This document shows, piece by piece, positions 20,857 through 32,464 of a stretch of 64,000 nucleotides of DNA. Both the position numbers and the translations under genes were made by a program. Numbering within the stretch: the stretch's first letter is position 1; each line of letters opens with the position of its first letter. The notes under the pieces were generated by a model. The model ran no database searches. It was not told the DNA's origin and was given only the letters and a program-made list of their open reading frames with translations. Origin of the DNA: Blepharisma stoltei (lineage: Eukaryota > Ciliophora > Heterotrichea > Heterotrichida > Blepharismidae); the NCBI GenBank assembly GCA_914767885.1, contig CAJZBQ010000023.1, forward strand, positions 248,001 to 312,000, read 5' to 3'.

Positions 20857-22319
20857 CTAATGCATTTCATAGCTTCCAGGATTATATTGAGGATAATACT
20901 GCGGAGAACTGCCAACTGGAATTCCAGGAACAGGCATAAACTGTGAGTTTGTTGTAATGCCTCCAGTCATAAACGGATTTTGGAAATTTTCAGCTCTTCT
21001 TAATATACCCGTATATTATTCTTTAACATATTTATATTTTTATTCAGATTAAAATTCTATATCACCTGCAAAATTCCTATAGGCGTATCCCTTAGATAGC
21101 CCGATATGGGCTAGAGATAGAGGCCAAAACTTCGCACTTAACTCGGCCAAAATGGATTGGTCGAACCAAGTGGAAGGAGGCTTATTTGCCACTTTTCAAT
21201 TGGTTCGGCCAGCCCATTTTGATCGAACCAAGTGCGAAGTTTTGGCCTCTATCCCTAGCCCATATCGGGTTATCTAAAGGTTATGCCTATATTTATTTTC
21301 AGCTGGAATATTAAATCCTTCAAAGTATTTGCATGCTTATTTGCAAACCACCAAAGAATAAACCCAAAAGAGGAGTAAACTAAATACAAAAATGATAGAA
21401 TGACTACTAAAATCAATATGCCTTCCACAAAACCACATCTCTCTTCTTTAGATGGGTCGCAATGAGAGGTTAAAGTTCCAATCAGCATAAAAAAGAAAGT
21501 CACCGTTGATATGCCAATGCTTAACGCGCAGTAGACAAATGTGCATTTCAGAAACCCTGAATAGCAGTTTATGTAGGATTTTTCATTTTGAACGGTAAAA
21601 AACCCAAAAGTTCCTGTAAGTCCATAAGGAGAGTAATAAAGGGCAAACCAGAAAATTACTTCGATTGCTGCTTCTTTGTTTTCTATGCAGCATGCTATGG
21701 CAATTGGAATGAAAAATAGCACTAAAAATAAAATTGAGTCACATTTTATAGAAATTAATATTGAATTAAACTTTAAATCGGAACAAAATTTAGGTAAATT
21801 TCTATTTTTTGGGTACTTTAACCCTCCTTTAAATTGAAACAAAATTCTTTTTAAATAATAAGACTTTATAGGTGAAAATACTAACTTGCATAAATAGATT
21901 CATCTAATTTAATTGATGTAGTGAGTGTAGAACGTTATTTGAACAGCTTTAACTCTAAATCGATTAATTTTTTATAAAACTAAATTAAAATTTTTTATAT
22001 TTTTTTATAAAAATTAAGGCTGAAAATATTTTATAAAATTAGTTATGATCTAATTTAATGGAAAAAGTGCAAGAGAATGCTATTAGCCAATTTTCATGCT
22101 GAATCGATTAATTTTTTTAATTGGTATAATGTTTTTAAAATAAATGTTAACTCTTTTTAAATTGGAATAGGATTTTGTTACAATTGAAAAGGGGTAGTAA
22201 GGCTAAATTTGATAATTAATCAAAGGTGATGCTGAGTTAATAATTAAATTAAATAAATATATCCTTCTTTTTACGATCTCTATGTCGTAATTGCCAAAAA
22301 CAGATGAGGATGGATCCAT
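20857..22319 (-). CDS. Multi-spanning membrane protein (family copy D) split by two IESs
   Basis: Removing 21006-21310 and 21749-22261 gives 214 codons. The start MDPSSSVFGNYDIEIVKRR is shared with B and C. Then IKCDSILFLVLFFIPIAIACC, FALYYSPYGLTGTFGFF, SYINCYSGFLKCTFVYC, a further pair of hydrophobic segments, LWWFANKHANTLKDLI, LRRAENFQNPFMTGG and a tail with SSPQYYPQYNPGSYEMH. Four membrane segments are expected with both ends on one side. Function unknown. Confidence 0.82.
21006..21310. other. IES in copy D (305 bp), tail site, containing a foldback element
   Basis: TA at 21004-21005 and 21309-21310. Removal joins KDLI to LRRAENF. About 90 bp of AT-rich outer sequence encloses the foldback element 21078-21291. 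Confidence 0.7.
21078..21291. mobile_element. Foldback element (TATAG class) nested in an IES
   Basis: Begins TATAGGCGTATCCCTTAGAT and its right end reads, reversed, TATAGGCATAACCTTTAGAT. The arms continue through CCGATATGGGCTAG and GAGGCCAAAACTTCGCACTT. TA flanks. Confidence 0.85.
21749..22261. other. IES in copy D (513 bp), N-terminal site, containing a decayed family-2 MITE
   Basis: TA at 21747-21748 and 22260-22261. Removal joins KRRI to KCDSI. At about 21768-22198 a worn family-2 MITE is visible: tandem CTTTAAAT.GGAACAAAA and CCTTTAAATTGAAACAAAA on the left, and a hairpin-like pair with AAATTGGAATAGGATTTTGT on the right, bounded by TTA/TAA. Confidence 0.72.
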
Positions 22320-22573
22320 TTATTTTTATTTATACAATTAAATTTTTATTACTCATAAAAAAGAATATCAGATGTTGATTGCACAAATATTTGAGAGCTA
22401 GATTTTTTTATTTCTTAATAATAATTATTTATCTAATCGCATCTAATAACATAAATTAAAAATATAGAACGACTCTTAATATATAAAAATTAATTTTCAC
22501 AATTTTGCATAAACAATATTAATAGTAATGATAGAGATTAAATAAAATTTGCTTAAATTATTGATTTAACGAT

Positions 22574-22774
22574 TTAGAGCATTAGCCTCATCATTGATAT
22601 TTCTAGCAAAAAATTGTGAATTATGGACTGCTGGCAATAATACTGGGGATTAGATGCTTTCTCTTTTTGGCTTTGAACAATTAAGGCTGTGTGCATTTGT
22701 TCTCCTGTCTCAGCATTGTAAATCGCTTGAGTGCTTGGGCTTATACTTGAAATCGTTGAGAGTAGTGAGTCCAT
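22574..22774 (-). CDS. Small hypothetical protein (66 aa)
   Basis: An open frame from ATG 22774 to TAA 22574, starting MDSLLSTISSISPSTQAIYN and ending EISMMRLML. It has no TGA and no repeat character. Nothing is recognised, and it lies between a membrane-protein gene and a duplication breakpoint. It could be a small gene or chance. Confidence 0.35.
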   Translation of the reverse strand: MDSLLSTISSISPSTQAIYNAETGEQMHTALIVQSQKEKASNPQYYCQQSIIHNFLLEISMMRLML

Positions 22775-22954
22775 TATTCTTGATGCTTAGACAAGCATAA
22801 GGCCCATCCCTGCTCCACATTCGAAAAAAAAACCTATTTACACCATTTCTAACCTAATTTATAATTTACATTTAAAAAAATAAACTATGATTAGCAAGCT
22901 TATTTTTGTATTAAGTTTATGTGGATTATATGAAAAATAAGCTATTTAAACAGG

Positions 22955-23165
22955 CGGCTCCATTGAAAAAGGCAAATACAGGGATTTAGTAATATGGTCT
23001 CATTATGAGCGAATTAAAATTAATGAAATTTATCCAGAAAATGAAGAAATATCTCCATTTTTAGGTCAGGAAATTAATGGGAAAATTCACAATGTTTATG
23101 TTAGAGTAAAGTCGGCTATATTAAAAAGAATTTTTTATTCATAGAAAACAGAAGCTATGTTGCTA
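22955..23165 (+). pseudogene. Truncated 3' end of the amidohydrolase-like gene, duplicated
   Basis: About 210 bp match the last 70 codons of the gene at 50170-52548 (GSIEKGKYRDLVIWSHYERIK, then EEISPFLGQE), but the 5' part is absent and the end is frameshifted (VYVRVKSAI). This marks the left breakpoint of a segmental duplication that continues through the anoctamin gene. Confidence 0.8.
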
Positions 23166-23243
23166 ATTCAATTGATAATTTTACCCGTCATAATTTTTAA
23201 TAATAATTATAATTAGTCAAAAATACTTAAAAAATAATTAATT

Positions 23244-25502
23244 TTAATTACTCAGTTGAAAAGGAATTGATTTGAAGTCTGTCGTAACTTTTTGGTAATT
23301 TGGAGGGTCCTCAAACTTTAGGTTTTTGAGGCTCCTTCATTTATCTACATCAGAAAATTTTCCGTACAGTTTTTCGTCGACTTGAACCTTACTTCACATA
23401 AGGCCTTTTATCACAATAATTGGGATATCTGGGATCAGGACATTCAGGACTATTTTCAGGATAACTAAGCTGTGCTCAAGAATAAGGAATATCAACCATT
23501 TATTTTTGGTATCCTCAATTTCGAAAGCATCAGTGGTAAATATTATTATTGCAATATTTGTCCCTGCCCCAATAAAAGAAATCGCCTGAATAATCTGAAG
23601 CCAAATTCCAATAGAATGTAACCTCTGGGGGTATGGCCTTTGAGTTAGCGTGCACAACTTCCAAGCATCAACTTTAATTTCTATAAAAATTAAAAAGAAA
23701 AGCAAAGCCAAAGAAAATGGAAAACTGGCTCCAAAAAGAATGACATACCCATATGTCATAATAATTTCCATATAATCCTACATAAATTTTACAGATAAGG
23801 GAGAGTCATATTTAGATAATTTTGCTTGGAATTCGGCTGGAGTTAATTTGATTCTATAGTTAGGATCTTTTTCTCTGAGTTTTTTGACCCTTTTCTCTTC
23901 AGACCAAATTTTGTACTTAGTAGTTAGCAATGGTAAATAAATTTCTACTAGGTTTAAGCAGAAATTTGTAATGAAAATTGATTCAAACTGCCTTTTAAGT
24001 TCATAAATACAATCTTCATCAACGCACCCCTCAAAGTTTCCTTTGCAGAAAGCAATATAAAATAAGCTAGAGTAACAGTTGACAAACTGAAACAAGAAAA
24101 GTTTAAGAGTGAGCATATCATTATAATCATTATAAGTTTCATAGTTTTCCCAATCATTAAGTTGCTTTGCGACTCTTGAGTAAATGAAGTTAAAAATTTT
24201 GATTTCGATTGCATTTCCTACTCCTACAGCTGTAACTTTCCACGATCTCTGATCTAAGGTAGATCTATAAGCAAACAAAATAATCACACAGAACAAGTCA
24301 AGTGCGATGAAAAGTGCTAAGACAGAAAACCCAATCGCTTTCCTTGTGGTCCAATGACTAGCTGGTACGACTTTTTTCATTCTTCCAGTAATTTTATCTA
24401 TTTTGAACTCTCCTCGAAATCGTGGCCTCTGCTCGTTAAAGACTTCAATTCCTGTAGTACCCCAGCGCCAAGCCAACTTTGATTGCTCTCGGAGCCAGAA
24501 TTGCTCGTAAAGAGTAGATAAAATAGGCAGCATAAAAGCAAGAATCACAATTGTTACTTCTCCACCTGAAAGTGAGTCGTCCTCGTCATCTTCATCGTTA
24601 AAAGCATAAAACATGATTCCTAAAATAATGCTAATAATAGCAAAAGGAGCCAAAAACGCAGTCAAAAACTCAATTCATGCCAAATACATAGCGATTTTTT
24701 CACCAAAATAATCCCTCAGCATGTCAATATTTTGGAGCTTAAAAGGATTTTTGTTGAGTGCCCAGTCTTGTATGAGATAATCTAATTGTTTTTTCCTATG
24801 CAATACTAACACATGAGTTAGTAGTCCTTCTGTTTGAAGGTTAGCCAGATCTATGCTGCTCTTGATAATTGACCAGACAATTCTTTCTCTGTCTTTGTAT
24901 TGGAATAGCGTACCTTCACTGTCAGAAGTCTCCATTTCCATGCCATCATACCTCTTATATAGTTTTAGTGAGCTTTCCGTCTTTTTAAAAGGGCCATATG
25001 GTGAGACCTGCTCGAAGTCCTGCAAATCCATTGTCTGCTTCTTAAACTGAAGAGGGTACTCAATGAGTTCTGCCTGCGCCATCAGGTTAGTTTCGCTACA
25101 TGTGACTCTGCAAAATATTTCGTCACAGTCTCTCGAATAAAAGAGCTGAATTTCTAGCTTCAAGTGGTCTTGTAAAACCTTAAAAACATTTTCGATTATG
25201 GATGAGCCTATATCCCTGAGATTTACTCAGCCGTCTTTAGCGCATCCTTCTATTAGGGGGTCGATTTCTTTTTCAATCTGCTTTAATAGAGGGACTTCAG
25301 TCTCTTTGTTGTGAAGTTTGAAAATGACTCGGTAAAATTGTTTGGCTTCTTTCTCTTTCATCCAAGAATTGAGCTGGCACAGCAGGCCTTTGTCAGGATC
25401 GGTGTAGGGGTTCTTGAAAATTAAAACTAAATCTGCAGGGTCGTCTTCTTGTGATTTGTCCTCGACTTCTTCTATAAATTGCTTCTCTTCTTCAGCGGAC
25501 AT
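23244..25502 (-). CDS. Anoctamin/TMEM16-like membrane protein, copy A (uninterrupted)
   Basis: 747 codons after removing one 15-nt intron (23778-23792, GTAAAATTTATGTAG). Hallmarks: YFGEKIAMYLAWIEFLTAFL before TM1, SKLAWRWGT, RPRFRGEF, a run of about eight to ten membrane segments, NDWENYETYNDYND, FQFVNCYSSLFYIAFCKGNFEGC, and DYMEIIMTYGYVILFGASFP after the intron. TMEM16 proteins are Ca2+-activated lipid scramblases or anion channels; the acidic and Asn residues of the Ca2+ site were not checked residue by residue. In-frame TGA codes Trp (AKDGWVN, YLAWIE, MWSKV). This copy lacks the two MITEs found in copy B. Confidence 0.88.
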
Positions 25503-25639
25503 TTTAGCAATATTAATAACGCATAAATATTGACAAAAATAAGCTTTTAAAGTGAACTAGACGGTTTTTCATTAAATTTTTATTAGAAATAAGATAATTT
25601 ACATTATCTGTGGTCCCTCAGATTCTTTATACAATAGTA

Positions 25640-26022
25640 AGCTTATTCGGTCATTTTTCGTTACATAGCTACTGAAATTCACCCTGGAGCAGTTCCTTTA
25701 GCTATGATTCTGCTTCTTTACATCAAGCTCAATTTTTCTTCTGGATTAGTCGCAGTTATCCGTTATACCAGTCTATATTTTTAGGGAATTATACCCTATA
25801 ATATTTCGGTCCAGGCCACTTAAAATTTGTTGAACTTGTCCAGTTCATTGGGTGGGGACTTCAGTTTTTCAGGCACGCATTAAAGATAAAAGACCAGCGT
25901 TGGTAGACAACATTTTACTTACTTTGGCGGCTCCATTGTTTGTTACAATTGAAGTAATGCTTTTCTTTGGGTAAAAGCCTGAGCTTCAGAGATTATGTGA
26001 ATCTAACCTCCAGAAAAAAGCT
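25640..26022 (+). pseudogene. Decayed DUF962/Mpo1-like gene
   Basis: Plus-strand pieces in different frames read AVPLAMILLLYIKLNFSSGL, FVELVQFIGWGLQFF, then RPALVDNILLTLAAPLFVTI, EVMLFFG and KPELQRLCESNLQKKAK. The QFIG, RPALVDN and PLFV.EV.FFG blocks match the membrane-bound DUF962/Mpo1 family. At least one frameshift (near 25880) and a TAA where a Tyr is expected (near 25972) break it. No TA-bounded segment explains the breaks. Confidence 0.55.
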
Positions 26023-26353
26023 AAATAATAAAACTAAACTAAAATCACATATAGAATTTTTTATTTTATTTCTGATGCTATCTAATTGAGAATTCTGTAG
26101 CTCATATTTTAATATAAAACTCTTTAATACAAGTAAATTTATTGAAATCGTTCCATAGCAGCCCAAGAATTCTATTTTGTATACTTTTTATTTTTATTGA
26201 TTTTACCTATAATATATGTTAAAAATTAAAGCAAATAAATAAATCAAACTAAGAAAAAGAAGTTGACGATCCTTCCATCTTAATCGTTAGCAAAATTGTT
26301 TTGCTAATTAAGCAATTATAATAAGCTTAAAAGATTTAAGAATACTTATTGAC

Positions 26354-26989
26354 TTAAAGACCTGAACTATCAGTCATTTGATTTATAGATCCAGGCGCAG
26401 CTTGAGAATTATTTGAGGCCCTGTAATAATTTTGAGTATTAATAAGTGGTTGTCCGATCTGTTCTGATGTGCTTGAGATTGAGAATAGTGGAAATCCCAT
26501 AGCAGAAGCAGAACGATTTTGAGTATCTTGAAATAAATCGCGCTCCAACAATGCTGCTGATCTAAAAGGTTCTTTTGATGCCATTACCCCTATAAAAGCT
26601 ATAAAAGCACAAAATCCATAGTATATGACTTTGAGAGAATAATTCAATCTATAGCCACTCAGATATGAGTAGTAATACCACAAAACCACAAAGTATGTTA
26701 ATAATCTGAAAATAGAAAAAACTAATAAGTAAAAGTTTAATGCAATAAGGCCTTTCATATAGCTAGGATTAGTAGTTTTATATAGGAGCAATCCAGCTAC
26801 TCCTACTGCTAGAATAGAAAAAGACCACAGAAGAGATCATAATAGGCTTGGTCCTTGATTTTCTATTGAAGAGAAAAAAAAGGATGATGAGATAGCAAAT
26901 AAAGCTAAAATTATACAAGAGTTTATTTTCAAGGTTCGCCTGTAATCTTTGAGAATTAAGCGATCAAGTTGAGTCAAAATAGCATTCAT
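26354..26989 (-). CDS. Multi-spanning membrane protein (family-like copy E)
   Basis: 211 codons without introns or IES. The start MNAILTQLDRLILKDYRR precedes four hydrophobic segments (CIILALFAISSSFFF, a stretch ending AVGVAGLLLYK, LIALNFYLLVFSIFRLL, VIYYGFCAFIAFIGVM). The tail is Ser/Asn-rich and polar, ending QMTDSSGL. One Trp is TGA (LLWSLLWS). The layout resembles copies A-D although direct sequence similarity is weak. Confidence 0.65.
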
Positions 26990-27734
26990 CTTTTTATTTA
27001 TAAGCATTGGAAATTAATGAATCAAAAATATTTGAAATATTGACAATTTATTAATCAAAAATTTTTAATTCTCTAAAAATATTTCTAAAAATCAATATCT
27101 AATTTATTTGAAAGCTTATCTTAACTTTATGTTTGCAAAAAGCACCATTGCTTTGTGATGGCTTAACTTAGCTTGGGTATAAGACTTAAAAGGGAGCTTC
27201 ACGAGCTGAGTCAACTAATACAAGTTGGATAATAAACTTAAGAGTTAATAAATAAATTCAATTAAAGGATGATTTAATAAACGATTAACTGCCATGCAAA
27301 TAAAATATAGAAAGGCTAGGCAACTCTAAAATACTAGATAACTTTCTCCCATTTTTATATTGGATTAATGCATTTTAGTATTTTTATGCTTTTGCATTTA
27401 AATAAGGTTTTTATCAGCACTTAGATTTTTAAGTAGCAGCATAATGACACCATTTAATTTTATTTGCCTAATAAACCACTCTTTTTATATAATTAAAGTA
27501 TCTCCTATCTATCTTATAGAGTCATTCTTTAAGTGCTTAAACTGATACCAGAACATGCGAAATCTCTTAAAAAAATCAAATATACAATTCATAAATTAAC
27601 TTATTTACGATAGCACATTATTTCTTTTCACATCTTAATTCTACTACTTACTATAAAAAATTTTTTTAATTGTCATATTTTCTTAAAGATAAAAAACAAT
27701 TCAAAAAAACTACTTAATACGTAAGATTTGGAGT
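26990..27734. other. Intergenic spacer
   Basis: About 745 bp of AT-rich DNA. No supported gene or element. Confidence 0.4.
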
Positions 27735-28289
27735 TTAAGTTCAAGTATTTAGAGGATAATCATTAGCTTGTGAATAGCCAACACCATCTATTTGTTGCTG
27801 ATATCTTCCTAATACGTTTGTCATGGCTTTTGAAGCTTTAAAACCTCTCCATCCCATTCAAGCAGCAATTAAAAAATAAGCTACCCCGACCCCAGCTATT
27901 ATTATGAGCACAAATGTAATTGCTCTTCCTAGGCCTGTGTCATCATCATTGCTTCCAGAGCCGTTCGCAGAATAAGAAATCATAATTATGAATTCAATGA
28001 CAAAAAACCCTGCATTAAGTAAGCAGTAAATCAAAAAGCAAATGAATACTATGGCTAGAGCTCTCAGCCGACAAGGATTGTTTGTATTTGATAGAAGTCC
28101 TGAGATTCCTGCTATTGCAAAAGGGCAGCAATATAGTAGTGACCATAGGGCAACTTCCAAGATGAAATCCGAATTTATGAATATTGATAAAAGTAGGATA
28201 GGGAAGACTCATAGGCCTAGAAGTATAACAGAACTTATCTGAAGTCTCTTTTTATCACTAGTATTTGAAGGACCACCGTTGTTAATCAT
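27735..28289 (-). CDS. Multi-spanning membrane protein (family-like copy F)
   Basis: 184 codons, intact. MINNGGPSNTSDKKRLQ is followed by VILLGLWVFPILLLSIFI, WSLLYCCPFAIAGISGLL, IVFICFLIYCLLNAGFFVIEFI and a fourth segment FVLIIIAGVGVAYFLI, then a short tail with GRYQQQIDGVGYSQANDYPL. The pattern of TM2 (P-F/Y-x-I-x-G) resembles YSIPYVLIGIYG in copy A. TGA codes Trp in AAWMGW. Function unknown. Confidence 0.65.
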
Positions 28290-28889
28290 ATTTTTATTAT
28301 AAGCTATTATTCGCCATATCTCTTAAATATTTTACAATAGTTTCATACAGCTTAAAAAAATTGTTTAAGGTTAGGCTTTTGAGTAATTTATGGTGATTAA
28401 AAAGAAAAATATGGATATTTTATTTCCCCTAAGAGTAATGAAATTAAAATCCATATTGTTAGCAGTTTTGCCAATTATGCTTCATAAATGTCAATTTTAT
28501 ACTGAAAATTAAGAAGAATAGCTTGAATCTTTTATGTAGTGTCAAAATTACTATATTTAAAGAATTTATCGATCATTGTAGAGCCGCCTATTTCATAATT
28601 TCCCGTTTTCATATTTTACCTTAAGTTAATCAAAAAATACATAAACCTTAACTTTTATACACCAAAAAACTACGAGAAGGAAGCGCCACTTCTCACTGAC
28701 CATTTGAAGTATATATTTTGAATTATCAATTAATAAATTTTAATAAAGGTCATTTAATCTAACTAACTAGATAGTTAAAAAACATTAAAATTGATTTTAA
28801 ATATATAATGTATTTGAAATAAAAAATTCCACTGCATGAATGAAGAATAAATTTGCTTGGCTTAATAGTAAGTTTCTCATTTTTAAACC
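28290..28889. other. Intergenic spacer
   Basis: AT-rich, no supported feature. Confidence 0.35.
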
Positions 28890-29231
28890 GCCTTCTATTG
28901 CTCATGTATAAGCAAAAATAGCTATTGAACTTTTCCAGGTATCAATTTATCTCAGACGCCTGATAAATTTAGCTTTACTTGTGCCTCAATCCAATTGGGA
29001 ACTATTGGTGATTCGTTTGCTGCTGTAAAAAAGTTAAAAAATTTAGATAGAAAGCGTCAAATAAAAATAGTTGCTATTGATTATCTGACCTTATATATCT
29101 ATGGCTTATTCTGAGCTCAGTTATCTGTGAGTGAGGGGTTCATTATGGTCCAAGAAAGAAAAATTATAATTTTAGTGCATGACATTATAGACTTTTGTAA
29201 TCCTAAAAGCATTGCAGGGTATCTTATATAG
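28890..29231 (+). CDS. Possible coding relic, unrecognised
   Basis: With TGA as Trp, a frame stays open through PDKFSFTCASIQLGTIGDSF, RQIKIVAIDYLTLYIYGLF and VQERKIIILVHDIIDFC to TAG 29229. An upstream exon-like piece MKNKFAWLNSKFLIFKPPSIAH ends at a 16-nt GT..AG string (GTATAAGCAAAAATAG), but the joined frame does not continue cleanly. Unproven. Confidence 0.3.
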
Positions 29232-29529
29232 CTGACTCTTTAAGTGATAATTGATGAGATAATATGAGACTTTTGTAATCAAATAATTTTATATTTTATT
29301 TCTTTCTTATCTTTTAGAAAAAATTAATTAATACAAATCTCAAAAATGATTAGCTATTGGCCGAAATTCTAACATAGATTTTTTGTTCAAATCGAACTTA
29401 TAGTAAGTCCATAAAACTATTTTACCATCAAACCTATATATTTCCGACCGCAGAGTTCTAATAGCATTATATGAAGTTCTTCTTGCTGCATAAAAAAATC
29501 ATTCCAACTCGTTATTTTTAAATTTTAAC

Positions 29530-31082
29530 TTATAACTTTTTTATGTTAGAAAATCCTTTGTTGAAAATAAATAAAAACATTCAAGCTCTCATTGTAGAAG
29601 AAATAATTATATAAATTTCTCCTTTATTATAAGAAGCATACATTTGATCTGTATATTCAATAATTGAATTTGCTATTTTATTTCAAGCATACTCATTTCC
29701 AACTTCGCTCTCATATATATGACCCTTTCTGTCCTCAATCAAATACAGCCTATCTGCATTTATAATGATCTTTGTTTTACACTCTGAAAAATCATAAGGA
29801 ATTATAGAAAAAGAATCCAAGTCAACTGAGTATAACAAAATATTTTTATTTACATGCCCAGAAATTAGAATATTTTCATTAAATATAGCACTATGACAAA
29901 TCGCATCAGCTTTTGGCATTGGAGCTATATTAAATCATAGGTTTTTATCTAAATCAAATCTCATAGATATAGGAAAAGCAACATTTTTTTCACCATATCC
30001 TCCAAAGCAGTAGACATTCTTATTGAAATAGATATAATTTTTTAGCATATACATAAAATGGCTGCTGGAGAACCGTCCTCCTAATGGTAGGTGTCTTGAT
30101 ATATATCTGAATCTGATTTTCGGTGAAAGAGCTCCTTATTGGTGAGTTAGCTTCGATTAAAAGGGCCAGGATTATTTTATCTGATTTTTAAATGGCTCAA
30201 GTAGCGGTGTTTGGACTTTACCCTCCAGCATATAGCTAAGATTTCATCTGAGAGAGGGAGGGCGAATTACCTGTCTAAGCTCATGATGGTCTGCTCCTAA
30301 TGGTGTAAGCTATTGAGCTTATTTTTGGAGCTAATCTTGGAATAAAAGGGGAAATAGGCTCAAAAAGTCTTAAGGACGCAAATCTCTTCAGTTGAAAGGC
30401 TCTGAAGATACAGGTGATTTTAGCTGAATAGTTTCTGAAATGAAGTATTTTCTTTGTTTATCGCTTCAATTAAGCTTAATAGCCTATAGCTGATGTGCCT
30501 TTAAATGCTTGTCTAAATGGTAGCTTTTTAATATTAAAATTTTTATCAACTATCAAGGCCTTCCTATTGCATGATTCCTCATAAATATACCGAAAAGAAA
30601 AAGGCTGACCAAAACCAAAGCAGAACAACTCACCATCTGGGAGTGGAGCTATGCATGTTGCATCATCTCACATTTCTGGAGTAATCAGCTTTTTTTTCTT
30701 CTTCTCTTTCATTTACAGTGTCATAAATAACTAAATGACCTTCCCCAAAATCATCTTGAAAAATAAGATAAAGAGATGTGGCATGATGATAATTGCTAAT
30801 ATACTCCTTATACTCCTGGCTTGATGATAGATCAGAATCAGAGCTTCTAGCATTATAAAACGAGCAAGTTCTCCTAAAATCTTGCTCTGAATCAGGGCTA
30901 TTTGCAATCTTCATAAGAGGAGATCAATTCCTTTTTAAATCTTGAAGGATCAATTCATTTTTTTGTCCTCTGTTGAAATCGCTCTTGTTATATCTTCAAT
31001 TATACATTTTGGTTCTTGAATTTTACTTTTGAGTTCAATTTTCACTCTTCCGAGGTCTTTAGTCTCTTCAGTATTCGCCATT
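29530..31082 (-). pseudogene. Kelch-like protein (copy G) with frameshifts and one IES
   Basis: MANTEETKDLGRVKIEL begins the frame; NKSDFNRGQKNELILQ, SEQDFRRTCSFYNA, EYKEYISNYHHATSLYLI and APLPDGELFCFGFG follow, then after removing 30052-30481 YIYFNKNVYCFGG, MRFDLDKNLWFNIAPMPKA and a C terminus parallel to copy H. Two frameshifts break it: one near 31000 and one in an A8 run near 30685. No TA-bounded unit accounts for them, so the gene appears decayed, although sequencing error in the homopolymer cannot be excluded. Confidence 0.65.
30052..30481. other. TA-bounded IES in kelch-like gene G (430 bp)
   Basis: TA at 30050-30051 and 30480-30481. Removal joins TSAIGY to MLKNYIYF in frame with the kelch repeats. 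It is GC-richer than its surroundings, without clear inverted ends. Confidence 0.6.
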
Positions 31083-31404
31083 TAAGATTATCCCAATTCA
31101 CATAATAGGAATATTAGTCTTGTATATTATAGACTTACAGTTTATCTAAAAACAGCCTTAAAAATAGGAAAACTGCTTTAGCTCAAGCTATAGCTGTATA
31201 TATCTTATAAATCATAAAAAAATTATATCTCTACGACCTCAAAGAAAATCGAGAAGATAATTAAAATAATGACTTTAACAGATAGATTAGTTGGCAACAA
31301 TGAAAGTACTAAAAGTTAAAGTGTGAAAATTGTAAAATTTAGCTAAACTCAAATGGTTTATTCTCAACTAAAACCATTGCAAAATCTTATATAAATAAGA
31401 TAAA

Positions 31405-32464
31405 ATGGAGGTTTCAGGATTCAATTCTAATCAATTATTAACTCCATCAAATCTAAGAGCTAAGATATCCACAATTTTCAACTCCACTAATTGTCCAGAA
31501 TTGGAGCAAGATTTTAGAAAAACTTGCGTATTGTTCGAGAGTCAAAATTATGCCTCTAATTCACAACTAAGTCAAGCTTATCAAGATTATATCAATGCGT
31601 ACCATAAAGTGACCTCTCTTTATATTATTAATAAAAATGATAAAAGCAGTCTTAATTTGATTGTTTATGATACTGAAAATGATACAGAAGAAGTGAAAGA
31701 GTTAGAGACTCCTCAAACATATAGTATTGGAATTTGCATTGCTCAACTTCCAAATTGTGAGCTATTTTGCTTTGGTAAAGGTCTAGGCAATGGGAATACC
31801 TTTATAATTGATAAGAATTTTGGAGTTCGTATGCTGCCATCTGGAGAAAATATTAATTAATATTTTATTTAGTAGAAGAGAATAAATTTAAATTTGCTCA
31901 CAAATTAAGCAAAACCAATCTGCAGCACCTTCTCTCCAATCCTCAGCTATCTACTACCAAAAAAATATCTATTGTTTTGGAGGATCATTTGGTCCAAATC
32001 TTTTAGCTCTTTCAGAGAGATTTGACTTAGATGAAAATCGATGAATTAAGCTGACCCCAATGCCGAAAGCTGATTTCAAATGTCATAGTGTAGTATTTAA
32101 TGGAAATATTTTAATATCTGGATGAACAAAAAAAACTATTTTGCTATACTCAGTCGATCTTAATTCTTTTTCTAAAATTCCTTATGGCTTTGGAAAGTTT
32201 AAAAGAAAGATATTAATAAACATAGGGAGATTGTATTTGATCGAGTGTGATGGGTTTGTGTATGAAAGTGAAGTTGGAGATGAGTATAATTGAAAACAGA
32301 TAGCAAATTCAATCATTAAATTTGAGCATTGGCAAGTTCATTGCTCATATAATAAGGGAGGAATTTATAGCATGATATGATTAAATTTTAAATTTTGAAA
32401 GAAAATGCATGATTTTGTAAAAAGTCCTTTGAGTTTTAATTTTCAAAGAGAAAATACTAATTAA
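31405..32464 (+). CDS. Kelch-like protein (copy H), intact after removing a 55-bp IES
   Basis: 334 codons. N-terminal helical part QLLTPSNLRAKISTIF, EQDFRKTCVLFE and LSQAYQDYINAYHKVTSLY, then beta-propeller blocks: AQLPNCELFCFGKG, YCFGGSFGPN, RFDLDENRWIKLTPMPKA, NGNILISGWTKKTILLYSVDL, YLIECDGFVYESEVGDEYNW. The pairs of Gly followed by spaced Trp are kelch-type; about four blades are visible, fewer than a full six, so it may form a partial or oligomeric propeller. Several Trp are TGA. It faces copy G head to head, suggesting an inverted duplication. Confidence 0.78.
31851..31905. other. Short TA-bounded IES in kelch-like gene H (55 bp)
   Basis: TA at 31851-31852 and 31906-31907. Removal joins PSGEN to KQNQSAAPS and deletes an in-frame TAA. 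Confidence 0.72.
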
